A DNA stretch of 64,000 bases from Methanoculleus oceani (GTDB taxonomy: Archaea; Halobacteriota; Methanomicrobia; Methanomicrobiales; Methanoculleaceae): positions 620,001-684,000 of the forward strand of contig NZ_QFDM01000002.1 in assembly GCF_023702065.1 (NCBI RefSeq), written 5' to 3'. The position numbers and the translations under genes are program-made. Within the stretch, counting starts at the first letter, position 1; each line of letters begins with the position of its first letter. The notes beneath the pieces were generated by a model that worked only from the letters and a program-made list of their open reading frames with translations, was not told where the DNA came from and ran no database searches. Below are positions 52,578 to 62,057 of the stretch, piece after piece.

Positions 52578-53447
52578 TTGGCAACGTGGAGCGCGCCGGG
52601 CAAGATATTCCTGTTCGGCGAGCATGCAGTGGTCTACGGGAAGCCGGGGGTCGCGATGGCGATCAAGCCCCGTGTATTCGTCACGGTGAGGAAATCCCGG
52701 AACCCGACACGTGCGAAGTCGCCCTACATCGACGAGTGTTTCAGGATGATGGGTGTCAGGGGCAGTGTCTACGTCCACTCACAACTCCAGAGCTCGTCGG
52801 GGCTCGGATCATCGGCCGCGGTGACGGTGGCGACGCTCTCTGCAATCAACGACGAGTTCGGTCTCGGGCGTACCCGCGAATATATCGCCGATGCCGCGTT
52901 CGCCATCGAAAAGAAGGTCCAGAAAGGGAGGGCAAGCCCCACCGACACCTACGTCTCGGCAAACGGGGGGATGGTGCTCATCACGGGGAACTCCAAGCGA
53001 AGACTCCCCCCCGAGGGGTTGCAGGTCGTTGTAGGCAATACCCTGGTGCCGCACAGCACCGCGAGAATGGTAGAACTGGTCGGGAACCTCCAGAAGAAGC
53101 ATCCCGATGTCGCAAACCCGATACTGGACGCTATCGGGGCCGTGACGCTTGCCGCCCTCCATAACATCGGCAACCCGAAGGAACTCGGGCAGTACATGGA
53201 CATGAACCACGCCCTCCTGGAGGCTCTCGGCGTGGGACACCCGGCAAGCAGCAAACTTGTCCTTGCGGCGAGGGCGAGCGGCGCTTATGGCGCGAAGATC
53301 ACGGGGGCCGGAGGCGGCGGGTGTATCATCGCCCTCTGTCCCCGGCGCGCAAAGAGCCGGGTTGCCGGGGCCATCGAGGCCTGCGAAGGAAGGGCAATCA
53401 TCACCACCATAGACACAGACGGCGCGAGAAAAGAGAAGCATGACTGA
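52578..53447 (+). CDS. mvk: Mevalonate kinase
   Basis: A 289-residue GHMP kinase making mevalonate-5-phosphate for archaeal isoprenoid lipids. Motifs: SAPGKIFLFGEHAVVYGKPG, SSSGLGSSAAVTVATLSA for ATP binding, and GAKITGAGGGGCIIAL. The start is TTG 52578, directly after the memo stop. It overlaps ipk by 8 bases. Confidence 0.96.
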   Translation: MATWSAPGKIFLFGEHAVVYGKPGVAMAIKPRVFVTVRKSRNPTRAKSPYIDECFRMMGVRGSVYVHSQLQSSSGLGSSAAVTVATLSAINDEFGLGRTREYIADAAFAIEKKVQKGRASPTDTYVSANGGMVLITGNSKRRLPPEGLQVVVGNTLVPHSTARMVELVGNLQKKHPDVANPILDAIGAVTLAALHNIGNPKELGQYMDMNHALLEALGVGHPASSKLVLAARASGAYGAKITGAGGGGCIIALCPRRAKSRVAGAIEACEGRAIITTIDTDGARKEKHD

Positions 53448-54201
53448 GACCGTGGTACTGAAACTGGGGGGGAGCGTGATCACCGACAAGTCGGGAGAAT
53501 GCGCTATCGATCACGCCCGCCTGCACGAGGTTGCGGAAGAGCTCGCCGCACACAGGGAGACCGCGCTCGTGCTTGTCCATGGTGCAGGGTCATGCGGGCA
53601 CCCGGAGGCCCGGCGCTACCACATCAACGACGGCCTCACCGGGGAGAACATCCCCGGCGTCTACGAGACGCACGCGGCCGTCTCAAGCCTGAACACCGCG
53701 GTCGTCGATGCCCTGCGGGATACAGGGGTCGAGGCGATCGGCATCCACCCCCTCGATCTGGCTCTCGCCGAAGACGGACGCCTGGTCTCGTTCGAGACCC
53801 GCCATATCGCCGAGATGACAGAACACGGCATTGTGCCCGTGCTGCACGGCGACGTGGTGATGGACCGTCTGCGGGGATCCTGCATCGTATCGGGCGACCA
53901 GCTGGTGACCCGCCTCGCCGTTGCTCTCGCGAGCCGGCGCGTGGGCCTCGCAACGGACGTCCCGGGCGTGCTGCAGAACGGCCTGGTCGTCCCGCGCATC
54001 GACCGGAGCGTCGCCGCGACGCTCGATGTCGGCGGGTCGGGAAACACCGACGTGACCGGAGGCATGCAGGGCAAGATTGCCGAACTCCTGGCACTGGCCG
54101 ATGCCGGCATCGATTCGCACATCTTCCATGTCTCGAAGATCGGCCGGTTCCTGGACGGCACAGGGCATGGCGGAACGATAATCGGAAGGAGTATGCCATG
54201 A
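53440..54201 (+). CDS. ipk: Isopentenyl phosphate kinase
   Basis: A 253-residue amino-acid-kinase-fold enzyme that phosphorylates isopentenyl phosphate, the archaeal end of the mevalonate route. VVLKLGGSVITDKSG is the ATP site. VLVHGAGSCGHPEARRY contains the substrate-binding His, with Cys where Phe is common. DVTGGMQGKIAELL is the C-terminal ATP motif. Overlaps mvk and fni. Confidence 0.95.
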   Translation: MTETVVLKLGGSVITDKSGECAIDHARLHEVAEELAAHRETALVLVHGAGSCGHPEARRYHINDGLTGENIPGVYETHAAVSSLNTAVVDALRDTGVEAIGIHPLDLALAEDGRLVSFETRHIAEMTEHGIVPVLHGDVVMDRLRGSCIVSGDQLVTRLAVALASRRVGLATDVPGVLQNGLVVPRIDRSVAATLDVGGSGNTDVTGGMQGKIAELLALADAGIDSHIFHVSKIGRFLDGTGHGGTIIGRSMP

Positions 54202-55250
54202 CGAAAGAGACCGCCACGTCCTCACGGAAACGGGATCACCTGGTAATCTGTTGCGAACAGCCCATCGAGGCCGGCGATGCCGGGTTCGGAGACGTGCGGC
54301 TGGTCCACAACGCCCTTCCCGAGTGCGACATGGATGCGATCGAGACCGAGACCCGGTTCCTCGGTAGAGCACTCGGCTCTCCCCTCTTCATTGCAGCGAT
54401 GACCGGAGGACACCCGGACACCCTCGAGGTAAACCGGCGGCTCGCACGTGCCGCCGAACGGTATAACCTCGGTATGGGTGTCGGTTCTCAGCGAGCGGCA
54501 CTGGAAAAGCCCGAACTGGAGGAGAGTTTCACCGTCGTGCGGGAGGAAGCGCCGCGTGCCTTCCTCTGTGCGAACCTCGGAATCATCCAGCTCCGCGACC
54601 ACGGCATCGAGTGGGCGGAACGGGCTGTCGAGATGATCGATGCACAGGCGATCGCCATCCACGTCAATTCGCTTCAGGAAGCGATTCAGCCGGAGGGCGA
54701 TCATAACGCAGAGGGGAGCCTTGAAGCGCTCCGCAGCCTCTGTGAAGAGTTCTCCTATCCGGTCATCGTGAAGGAGACCGGTTCCGGTATATCGGCCGGG
54801 ACTGCAAGGGTTATCCGGGGGGCAGGAGCAAGCGCCATCGATATCGGGGGCTATGGAGGCACGTCGTGGGCGAAGATCGAACGCCTGCGGGCGAACGACT
54901 CCGGGCTCGCCGATCTCGGGGAAGCATTCCTCTCCTGGGGCATACCGACCGTGGTGAGCCTCTGTGAGGTCCGGACGACAGGAGGCCCGATCATAGCGAC
55001 GGGCGGACTGCGAACAGGTGTCGATATCGCGAAAGCCATTGCACTCGGGGCGGATCTCGGGGGCATGGCGCTCCCCCTCTTAAAACCGGCCATGAAGAGC
55101 GAGGAAACCCTCTTTGCAGCCGTCGAGGCGATGCACCGCGAACTCGAGGTGGCGATGTTCCTGACGGGATCCCGGTCGATACGGGATCTTTCCCACGCAC
55201 GGACGTATATAACCGGTCTAACCCGGCAAATGATTGGAACCAGCGACTAA
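54198..55250 (+). CDS. fni: Type 2 isopentenyl-diphosphate delta-isomerase
   Basis: A 350-residue FMN-dependent IDI-2, interconverting IPP and DMAPP. Features: RKRDHLVICCEQPIEAG, IAAMTGGHPDTLEVNRRLA, LGMGVGSQRAAL, AIAIHVNSLQEAIQPEGDHNA and GGYGGTSWAKIE. The frame is open far upstream, but ATG 54198 forms the ATGA overlap with ipk and begins the family. Confidence 0.96.
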   Translation: MTKETATSSRKRDHLVICCEQPIEAGDAGFGDVRLVHNALPECDMDAIETETRFLGRALGSPLFIAAMTGGHPDTLEVNRRLARAAERYNLGMGVGSQRAALEKPELEESFTVVREEAPRAFLCANLGIIQLRDHGIEWAERAVEMIDAQAIAIHVNSLQEAIQPEGDHNAEGSLEALRSLCEEFSYPVIVKETGSGISAGTARVIRGAGASAIDIGGYGGTSWAKIERLRANDSGLADLGEAFLSWGIPTVVSLCEVRTTGGPIIATGGLRTGVDIAKAIALGADLGGMALPLLKPAMKSEETLFAAVEAMHRELEVAMFLTGSRSIRDLSHARTYITGLTRQMIGTSD

Positions 55251-55289
55251 CTACAAAAATCACGGAAAACATCTCTACAAGGAGGCTAC

Positions 55290-56627
55290 ATGGATATTGA
55301 GATTATAGCAGTGGGCGGATATAACGAAGTCGGCAGAAATATGACCGCCGTCCGCTGCGGAAAAGAGATTGTCATCTTTGATATGGGTCTGCGTCTGGAC
55401 CAGGTGATGATCCACGAGGATGCTGATATCGAGAATATGCATTCCCTGGACCTGATCCAGATGAAAGCCATTCCTGATGATACCATCATGAATGGGGTAG
55501 AGGGGAGTGTCAAGGCGATCGTCTGTTCGCACGGACACCTGGACCATATCGGTGCGATACCGAAACTGGCACACCGGTATAACGCCCCGATCATCAGCAC
55601 GCCCTATACCTCGGAACTGATCAGGCAGCAGATTGCAGGCGAACAGAAGTTCGGAGTGAACAATAAACTCTTCGCCCTGAAGGCCGGGCAGCGCTACACC
55701 ATCTCCCCGCACCTCACGCTCGAGTTCGTGCGTGCCCAGCACTCCATCATCGATACGGTCTTTCCCGTCCTGCACACGCCGCGAGGCGCAGTCATCTACG
55801 CGAACGACTTCAAACTGGACAGGACGCCGGTGCTCGGGGAGCCGCCGGACTTCGCCCGGCTGCGGCAGATCGGGAAGGAGGGTGTTATCGCTCTTATCAC
55901 GGAGAGCGTCAACATCGCCGACAACGGGCGCTGCCCGAGCGAGAAGATCGCGCGGGACCTGGTCAGGGACACCATCACCAGTTACGAGGACGACAAGAGC
56001 GCTCTCTTCGTCTCGACGTTCTCGTCGCATATCTCCCGTGTCAAGACCATCGCCGAATGCGCCCACGAGATCGGCAGAAAACCGGTCCTGCTCGGGCGGT
56101 CGATGGAGCGCTACAGCTCGGCGGCCGAACAGCTGAAACTGGTCGGGTTCCCCGAGTCCCTCTCCATGTTCGGCAACCGCCGGACCGTTGACAGGACGCT
56201 TCGGCGGATCATGAAGTCCGGGAAGGACAAGTTCCTCCCGATCGTCACCGGCCACCAGGGAGAGTCGGGTGCCATCCTGACGAGGATCGTGATGGGGGAT
56301 ACTCCCTACAAGCTGGAGAAGGGCGACAAGATCCTCTTCTCGGCAAAGGTTATCCCGAACCCGATGAACTACGGGCAGCGTTACCTGGTCGAGGCCCGCG
56401 CCAAGATGGCGGGCGTGCGGATCTTCGACGAGCTGCACGTCTCGGGGCACGCCTACAAAGAGGACCACTACGAGTTCCTGCATCTCTTAAACCCCCAGCA
56501 CGTCATCCCGTCCCACGGCGACATCGGCATGACCGGCGGCTACGCGAAGTTCGCGGAGGAGATCGGGTATACGCTCGGAAACGACCTCCATATCCTCCGG
56601 AACGGGAAGAACGTCCTGATAAAATAG
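55290..56627 (+). CDS. rnj: Ribonuclease J
   Basis: A 445-residue MBL/beta-CASP RNase. IAVGGYNEVGRNMTAVRCG starts the domain; metal motif CSHGHLDHIGAIPKLA; beta-CASP region with LFVSTFSSHISRV and GRSMERYS; C-terminal HVSGHAYKEDHYEFLHLLNPQHVIPSHGD. It acts as a 5'-3' exonuclease on RNA in euryarchaea. AAGGAGGCTAC precedes ATG 55290. Confidence 0.95.
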   Translation: MDIEIIAVGGYNEVGRNMTAVRCGKEIVIFDMGLRLDQVMIHEDADIENMHSLDLIQMKAIPDDTIMNGVEGSVKAIVCSHGHLDHIGAIPKLAHRYNAPIISTPYTSELIRQQIAGEQKFGVNNKLFALKAGQRYTISPHLTLEFVRAQHSIIDTVFPVLHTPRGAVIYANDFKLDRTPVLGEPPDFARLRQIGKEGVIALITESVNIADNGRCPSEKIARDLVRDTITSYEDDKSALFVSTFSSHISRVKTIAECAHEIGRKPVLLGRSMERYSSAAEQLKLVGFPESLSMFGNRRTVDRTLRRIMKSGKDKFLPIVTGHQGESGAILTRIVMGDTPYKLEKGDKILFSAKVIPNPMNYGQRYLVEARAKMAGVRIFDELHVSGHAYKEDHYEFLHLLNPQHVIPSHGDIGMTGGYAKFAEEIGYTLGNDLHILRNGKNVLIK

Positions 56628-56637
56628 GAGAGAGTGC

Positions 56638-57603
56638 ATGACGACGCTTGAAGACTACCTGGAGAAGAATGCCGAGCGGATCGACAAGGTGATCCACCGC
56701 TACTTCGGAGACGTCCACGGCGACCTATTCCGGGCGAGCGCCCACCTGCTGCTTGCGGGGGGCAAACGGCTCCGCCCGGCGGTCGTCATACTCGCCGCGG
56801 ATGCGGTGAGGAAAGGAAGTTCGGACGACCTGATCCCGGCGGCGCTCGCGCTTGAACTGACCCATAACTTCACCCTCATTCATGACGATATCATGGACGG
56901 CGACGTCGTCCGGCGCGGTGTCCCGACGGTGCATACGGTCTGGGACGAGCCGACGGCAATTCTTGCAGGCGATGTACTCTACGCAAAGGCGTTCGAGTTC
57001 ATCTGCCTCTCGGATGCCGAGAACCCCGCCAAAATCCGGGCAGTGAAGATGCTTGCCAGGACATGCACCGATATCTGCGAGGGGCAGAGCATGGATATGG
57101 CATTCGAGAAGAGGGACGACGTCTCGGAGCTCGATTACCTGGAGATGGTCAGCAAGAAGACCGGCGTGCTCTACGGCGCGTCCGCCGCCATCGGCGGGAT
57201 CCTTGCCGGGGCAAACCCGGTCCAGGCCGATGCCCTCTACCAGTTCGGGGTGAACAGCGGCGTTGCCTTCCAGATCCAGGACGATCTCATCGACCTCCTT
57301 GCAAGCACCGAGAAGAGCGGCAAGGACCGCGCGTCGGATATCCGGGAAGGGAAGCAGACCCTGATAGCAATCAAGGCACGCGAGAAAGGGCTCGATCTCG
57401 CCCCGTACCGCAGAGAACTCTCGGGCGCCGAGATCGACGACCTGATCTCCCTCCTGCAGAATGCAGGCATCATCGAAGAAGTCCGGGCCGTTGCCGTCGA
57501 GCGGGCTGTCGTCGCAAAACAGGCGCTCTCGGTCCTCCAGGACTCCGAGGAGAAGCAGATTCTTGCAGAGATCGCCGATTACTTCATAGACCGGGGTTAC
57601 TGA
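56638..57603 (+). CDS. idsA: Short-chain trans-prenyl diphosphate synthase (FPP/GGPP)
   Basis: A 321-residue polyprenyl synthase. LLAGGKRLRPAVVILAADA binds IPP. First aspartate-rich motif LIHDDIMDGD, with HNFTL just before it; second FQIQDDLIDLLAS. It makes geranylgeranyl diphosphate (and perhaps farnesyl) for archaeol lipids. Clustered with mvk, ipk and fni. Confidence 0.95.
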   Translation: MTTLEDYLEKNAERIDKVIHRYFGDVHGDLFRASAHLLLAGGKRLRPAVVILAADAVRKGSSDDLIPAALALELTHNFTLIHDDIMDGDVVRRGVPTVHTVWDEPTAILAGDVLYAKAFEFICLSDAENPAKIRAVKMLARTCTDICEGQSMDMAFEKRDDVSELDYLEMVSKKTGVLYGASAAIGGILAGANPVQADALYQFGVNSGVAFQIQDDLIDLLASTEKSGKDRASDIREGKQTLIAIKAREKGLDLAPYRRELSGAEIDDLISLLQNAGIIEEVRAVAVERAVVAKQALSVLQDSEEKQILAEIADYFIDRGY

Positions 57604-57607
57604 TTCC

Positions 57608-59293
57608 ATGGACGCGGATCTCGAGCATCTGCTCTTCATCTACGCGTTACAGAACGCGGTGAAGCACGACGCGGCCCCGAAGACCGGAACGGTCATCGGC
57701 ACGGTGCTCGGCAAGCACCCCGAGTTCCGGAGTCGGGCGAGGGAGCTTGGCCCGCTCGCAGGGAAGGCGATCGCGGAGGTGGCGGCGATGAGCCAGTCCG
57801 ACCGCAAAAGCCGCCTTGAAGCGATCGCTCCCGAGCTCCTCGCCGAACTCACCGAGACGCACGAACGCTCACGGGAACTCCCTGCCCTCGAGGGTGCCGA
57901 GAACGGCGTGGTGATGCGGTTCGCACCGAACCCGAGCGGGCCGCTGCACCTCGGGCATGCCCGGGCCTCCATCTTAAACGACTACTATGTCCGGCGCTAC
58001 GGGGGGCGGTATGTCCTCCGTATCGAGGACACCGATCCGAGGAGGGTCGATCCCGAGGCATACGCGATGGTGCAGGAGGATATCGCGTGGCTGGGGCTCG
58101 GGATCACCGATATCGTCTACCAGAGCGACAGGCTCGATATCTACTACGACTGGTGCAGGAAACTCATCGAGCTTGGCGGTGCCTACGTCTGTGTCTGTGA
58201 CGCAGAACGGTTCAGGGAACTCAAACTCAAGGGGAAGGCATGCCCCTGCCGGGAAGGGACGGTGGAGGAGAACCTGGAACTCTGGCAGCAGATGCTTGAC
58301 GGAGAGTTCTACGAGGGCGACGCGACCGTCCGGGTGAAGACGGATCTCACCCACCCCGACCCGGCCATGCGCGACTACTCCGCGATGCGAATCGTGAACG
58401 CGCCCCTCCACCCGAGAGTGGACGCCACGGTCTTTCCGCTGATGAACTTCTCGGTCGCGGTGGACGACCACCTGCTCGGGATCACCCACGTGATCCGCGG
58501 GAAGGACCACATCGCGAACACGAGACGGCAGCGCTTCATCTTCGATTACTTCGGCTGGAAACCGCCGGTCTACCGCCACTACGGCAGGATGGGGATATCG
58601 GGCGTCGTCCTCTCGACGTCGGGGATGCGCGAGGGGATCAACAGCGGCATCTACACCGGCTGGGACGACATCCACCTGGGGACGATGCGGGCGATCGCAC
58701 GCCGGGGTATCGAACCCGAAGCGGTCCGGAACGCCATGGTCGATATCGGCATCGGGGAGACCGACATCTCGTTCTCCTGGGAGAATCTTTACTCCCGGAA
58801 CAAGGAACTCGTCGACCCGAAGGCGAACCGCTACTTCTTCGTGCCCGACCCGGTCGAGGTCGTCGTGGAGGGCGCTCCTCTCCACGAGGCCCACGCGGCC
58901 CTTCACCCGAACGACCCCTCCCGCGGGGTCCGCACCCTCGTCACCGCCGGAAGGGTGCTCCTCCCGAAGACGGATATCGAAGGGAAGAGCATGGTCCGCT
59001 TAAAAGACCTCTATAACGTCAGGATCGAGGGGGAGGGGGATACGCTGCAAGTATCCTACGCAGGCGACTCGCTCGAGGATGCCCGGCGCGAGAAGGCGCC
59101 GATCATCCAGTGGCTGCCGGCGGACGCGAAACTCCCCTGCACCCTTCTGCGGCAGGACGGGAACCTCGAGGGGTTCTGCGAACCGCTGGTCGCCGGAGAG
59201 ATTGACCACGTCGTCCAGTTCGAGCGGATCGGGTTTGCCCGGATCGACTCGGCGGACGGCGGCCGGGTGAGCGCGTACTTCGCGCACAGGTGA
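57608..59293 (+). CDS. gltX: Glutamyl-tRNA synthetase, archaeal type
   Basis: A 561-residue class I synthetase. An archaeal N-terminal helical domain (about 1-95) precedes the catalytic domain with RFAPNPSGPLHLGHARAS (HLGH as HIGH), VLRIEDTDPRRVDPEAY and the KMSKS-position segment VVLSTSGMREGI. The C-terminal half is beta-barrel, as in GlnRS-type enzymes. It likely charges tRNA-Glu and, with the amidotransferase route, supports tRNA-Gln. Last gene of the super-operon. Confidence 0.96.
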   Translation: MDADLEHLLFIYALQNAVKHDAAPKTGTVIGTVLGKHPEFRSRARELGPLAGKAIAEVAAMSQSDRKSRLEAIAPELLAELTETHERSRELPALEGAENGVVMRFAPNPSGPLHLGHARASILNDYYVRRYGGRYVLRIEDTDPRRVDPEAYAMVQEDIAWLGLGITDIVYQSDRLDIYYDWCRKLIELGGAYVCVCDAERFRELKLKGKACPCREGTVEENLELWQQMLDGEFYEGDATVRVKTDLTHPDPAMRDYSAMRIVNAPLHPRVDATVFPLMNFSVAVDDHLLGITHVIRGKDHIANTRRQRFIFDYFGWKPPVYRHYGRMGISGVVLSTSGMREGINSGIYTGWDDIHLGTMRAIARRGIEPEAVRNAMVDIGIGETDISFSWENLYSRNKELVDPKANRYFFVPDPVEVVVEGAPLHEAHAALHPNDPSRGVRTLVTAGRVLLPKTDIEGKSMVRLKDLYNVRIEGEGDTLQVSYAGDSLEDARREKAPIIQWLPADAKLPCTLLRQDGNLEGFCEPLVAGEIDHVVQFERIGFARIDSADGGRVSAYFAHR

Positions 59294-59472
59294 GGAAGCG
59301 GAGGGACAGGCTCCCTCTTCGAACCGGTCCTGGGACGGCCGGCCGCTGAATGAGGGGCGACTCCCGGACCATCCGTTTTTCCAACCCAGGGGCGAGAGCC
59401 TGCCCGCCGTGCCGTTCGCCGGGGTTACACATTAATAACAAAATGTTCAAGATTGTATACAACGGCAGCAAT

Positions 59473-59973
59473 ATGAAGCGAAACACGTTCTATCTTCTGG
59501 CCGGTATCGTTGCGCTCGCCGAGGTCGGCATCTTCTGGCTCTCGGTGGATCTCGAGAGGCCGATCCTGATCCAGGTCGCGTTCGTCCTCGGTGTCCTTCT
59601 GCTGTATGCGGCGCGAAGGAGAGTCGAAGACAGGATAGAGGACGAACGGACGGCGATGATCACACAGAAGGCGGCGCTCCGGACGCTGGAGGTCTTCTGG
59701 GTGGTCTTCTTCGCGGTCAGCCTGGGGGGTGCGGTCGCTGCGTTTTCGAGGCCGCTCGGGTTGCGCCCGCCCCATCCTCCACTGGACCCTAACGCTACAC
59801 ATATGCTGGTGATACGGATAACGGATCCTGACGTCCTGCCTTTCGATCTCTTCGGCAGGTTTGCCGTCGGCCAGCTGGTACTCCTCTGCCTGATGATATT
59901 CCTGTACGTCGGGTTCAGGATGTACTACGCCCGCAAGTACGGAGAATGGGATACCGATGAAGAACAGGATTAA
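59473..59973 (+). CDS. DUF2178-type membrane protein
   Basis: A 166-residue protein with helices near 5-22, 27-43, 70-92 and 132-152. The amphipathic cytoplasmic loop RRRVEDRIEDERTAMITQKAALRTLE is like that of DUF2178 proteins. These commonly pair with a small XRE regulator, as here (17-base overlap). Start ATG 59473 is likely; ATG 59443 is possible. Function unknown. Confidence 0.65.
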   Translation: MKRNTFYLLAGIVALAEVGIFWLSVDLERPILIQVAFVLGVLLLYAARRRVEDRIEDERTAMITQKAALRTLEVFWVVFFAVSLGGAVAAFSRPLGLRPPHPPLDPNATHMLVIRITDPDVLPFDLFGRFAVGQLVLLCLMIFLYVGFRMYYARKYGEWDTDEEQD

Positions 59974-60166
59974 GGTCTACCGGGCGATGCACGATCTGAC
60001 CCAGGAAGGGCTCGCAAACGAGCTCGGGGTCACCCGGCAGACCATCCTCGCCATCGAGAAGGGAAAGTACGACCCGTCGCTCGACCTCGCCTTCAAGATC
60101 GCCCGGTTCTTCGGCGTCGCTATCGAGGAGATCTTCCTCTACGGCGATACGGCAGAGCGGAAATAA
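59957..60166 (+). CDS. XRE family transcriptional regulator
   Basis: A 69-residue helix-turn-helix protein: NRIKVYRAMHDLTQEGLANELGVTRQTILAIEKGKYDPSLDLAFKIARFFG, a Cro/CI-type domain covering the entire chain. It overlaps the membrane protein gene, so both are made together; it may regulate that operon. Confidence 0.92.
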   Translation: MKNRIKVYRAMHDLTQEGLANELGVTRQTILAIEKGKYDPSLDLAFKIARFFGVAIEEIFLYGDTAERK

Positions 60167-60477
60167 TCCCGGGGGAGCCCTCCCGGTGACCGGGGCCCGC
60201 TGCTGCGATCGTTTTTTAATGGCTCCGACGACGGAGCGGAGCACCGGGTTTGCCTCGTCTCTTACGCATCGACATATTCCGAAAGGCCGGACTGTTTTCT
60301 AAAAAATCCAGGGACGTCCGTCCGACATGCGCCTCGGTCGTCGATGGAGGCGCTCCGGTTCATGCACGGCAGGTTCCCCAACCCGGTTGCGAGTGAAAAG
60401 AACATGAAAACTGCCAGAACGATACCAGAGCAGCACCGATGCCATGCAGACAACACCATGAACTGGAGGCAGGGCCG
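60167..60477. other. Spacer between XRE gene and truncated CARDB-type gene
   Basis: About 310 bases. Apart from the T6 tract nothing is recognised: no tRNA, no repeat and no convincing frame. It may hold decayed sequence related to the gene remnant that follows. Confidence 0.4.
60212..60217 (+). terminator. Oligo-T tract after the XRE regulator
   Basis: TTTTTT, 46 bases past the XRE stop, fits archaeal termination. Confidence 0.35.
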
Positions 60478-60666
60478 ATGAAGTATAAGTTGTGCGTCCT
60501 GATCCTCCTCCTCTCGGCAATCGTGGGGGCCGCTGCGGCGGCCGATACGTCGGCGGAGGAACAGATCGCGGTCACCGGGGTCACCGTCAATCCCGACGCG
60601 CTCATGCGCGGGGATACGGGCACGGTGACGGTCGAGATCAAGAACACCGGAGAGACAGGCGTTGCG
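60478..60666 (+). pseudogene. N-terminal remnant of a secreted CARDB/S-layer-like protein
   Basis: Residues 1-22 are a signal peptide (KYKLCVLILLLSAIVGAAAA), then EEQIAVTGVTVNPDALMRGDTGTVTVEIKNTGETG, the start of a CARDB-like surface domain. After residue 63 the frame turns into Arg/Pro-rich nonsense antisense to the TPR gene (open to 60846). Relatives are several hundred residues long, so this is a truncated gene, cut where the opposite-strand TPR gene begins its 3' end. Confidence 0.7.
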
Positions 60667-60718
60667 AGCAGAATAGGAACAGGAAGAAGGGTGATTTCCA
60701 TCCTTCTCCCCGGTGCGA

Positions 60719-61360
60719 TCACGGCCTCTGAACCGCCGCCCTCTCCGCCTGCCCGGCGAGTTCCCGGAGCACCGCCCGTGCGAGATCGACGTTGCCGTAG
60801 TCCCGCTCGCGGGCGACGTCCCGGATGCAGGCCGGCACCTCGATGATCCGCTCCGCCTCCCGGATCTCGGATGCGAGCGCCTCAAGGTTCCTCCGCTCCC
60901 GCATCCGCTCCCGGTGCCAGGCCGCGGACCCCCGGTCGGGGTCGATTGCGAGGATCGCCTCGTAGCAGTCCATCGCCTCATCGTATCTGCACATGACCCC
61001 GAGCACCCAGCCCCTGCTCTGCCAGGCGACGATATGGTGGGGGTCCAGCGCGAGCGCCCGGTCACAGCAGGCGACGGCCTCGTTGTGCTCCCCGAGGTGC
61101 GCGAGAGCGTATCCCATTCTCTGCCAGGCCGTTGCATCCTCCGGATCGAGAGAGAGCGCCCGGTCAAAGCAGGCGGCAGCCTCGTCGTAGCGGCCGGCCT
61201 TGATGAGAGCAAACCCCTTCCGCCTCCATAGAACCGGTTCTTCGGGGGAGAGTTCAAGGGCCCTGTCGTAGCAGGCGATCGCCTTGCTGTAGTTTCTGGT
61301 GCTGCAGAGAGCCTGACCTCTGTGGTACCATGCTTCGGCACCCTCTTCTCTGGTCGCCAT
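60719..61360 (-). CDS. TPR-repeat protein
   Basis: A 213-residue protein with four tetratricopeptide repeats, e.g. AWYHRGQALCSTRNYSKAIACYDRALEL, VLWRRKGFALIKAGRYDEAAACFDRAL and AWQRMGYALAHLGEHNEAVACCDRAL, then a charged C-terminal helix region. It is a protein-protein scaffold of unknown partner. ATG 61360 opens the first repeat. Its 3' end abuts the CARDB remnant. Confidence 0.85.
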   Translation of the reverse strand: MATREEGAEAWYHRGQALCSTRNYSKAIACYDRALELSPEEPVLWRRKGFALIKAGRYDEAAACFDRALSLDPEDATAWQRMGYALAHLGEHNEAVACCDRALALDPHHIVAWQSRGWVLGVMCRYDEAMDCYEAILAIDPDRGSAAWHRERMRERRNLEALASEIREAERIIEVPACIRDVARERDYGNVDLARAVLRELAGQAERAAVQRP

Positions 61361-61447
61361 CGAACCTAGGGGGAGACCAACCCATAAGAACATTACCCGT
61401 ATCCTCCGGGAACGTTTAAGACCGGTCGAGCGAGAGGTACCTGTAAT

Positions 61448-61954
61448 ATGACAGGTAAGATTCTTGTTGCCTATGCCACCCGCTACGGCTCGACCGCAGA
61501 GGTGGCGGAGGCGATCGGGGATGAACTCCGGAAGGCAGACGTTGCGGTCGATGTGCTGCCGGTGGGCGAAGTAGAGGATCTCTCGCCGTACCGGGCGGCC
61601 GTCATCGGGAGCCCGATCTACATGGGGAAATGGCTCCCGGAGTCGCAGGTCTTCATCGAGCGGCACCAGCAGCACCTGCGCACCATCCCGGTCGCCTACT
61701 TTGCCGTGGGGCTCACGGTCGCAGACGGGGGAGCAGAGATCCTCAGGAAAGCGGAAGCGTCGATGGACCAGGTCAGGATGCTCGTAACCCCCGTGGATGT
61801 CGGCGTCTTTCCGGGAAGGCTGGAGAGCGGCCGCCTATCCCTCACCGACCGGACCATCACCAAACTCATCAGGGCAAAGACAGGAGACTTCCGCAACTGG
61901 GAGGCCGTCCGCTCCTGGGCGGAGGCGGTGCGCCCGAGGCTTTCTCAGGACTGA
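61448..61954 (+). CDS. Flavodoxin-domain protein
   Basis: A 168-residue flavodoxin-like protein. KILVAYATRYGSTAEVAEAIG is the FMN phosphate loop, and AAVIGSPIYMGKWLPESQVFI follows. The form resembles HemG-type flavodoxins; electron carrier or menaquinone-independent oxidase role unknown. Short leader, divergent from the TPR gene. Confidence 0.85.
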   Translation: MTGKILVAYATRYGSTAEVAEAIGDELRKADVAVDVLPVGEVEDLSPYRAAVIGSPIYMGKWLPESQVFIERHQQHLRTIPVAYFAVGLTVADGGAEILRKAEASMDQVRMLVTPVDVGVFPGRLESGRLSLTDRTITKLIRAKTGDFRNWEAVRSWAEAVRPRLSQD

Positions 61955-62057
61955 CAACAGCACCAAAATCCCTTATTTCTCATTCCAGCCCAGAGGAACG
62001 CAAGAAAAGGTGCTTATAGGACGACCACCCATCTCTAAAGACTATCAGGTGAACCGG

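Noticed and set aside
60262-61341. 359-codon minus-strand frame over the CARDB remnant and TPR gene
   Set aside because: Low-complexity Arg/Ser/Gly product in a different frame from the TPR repeats.
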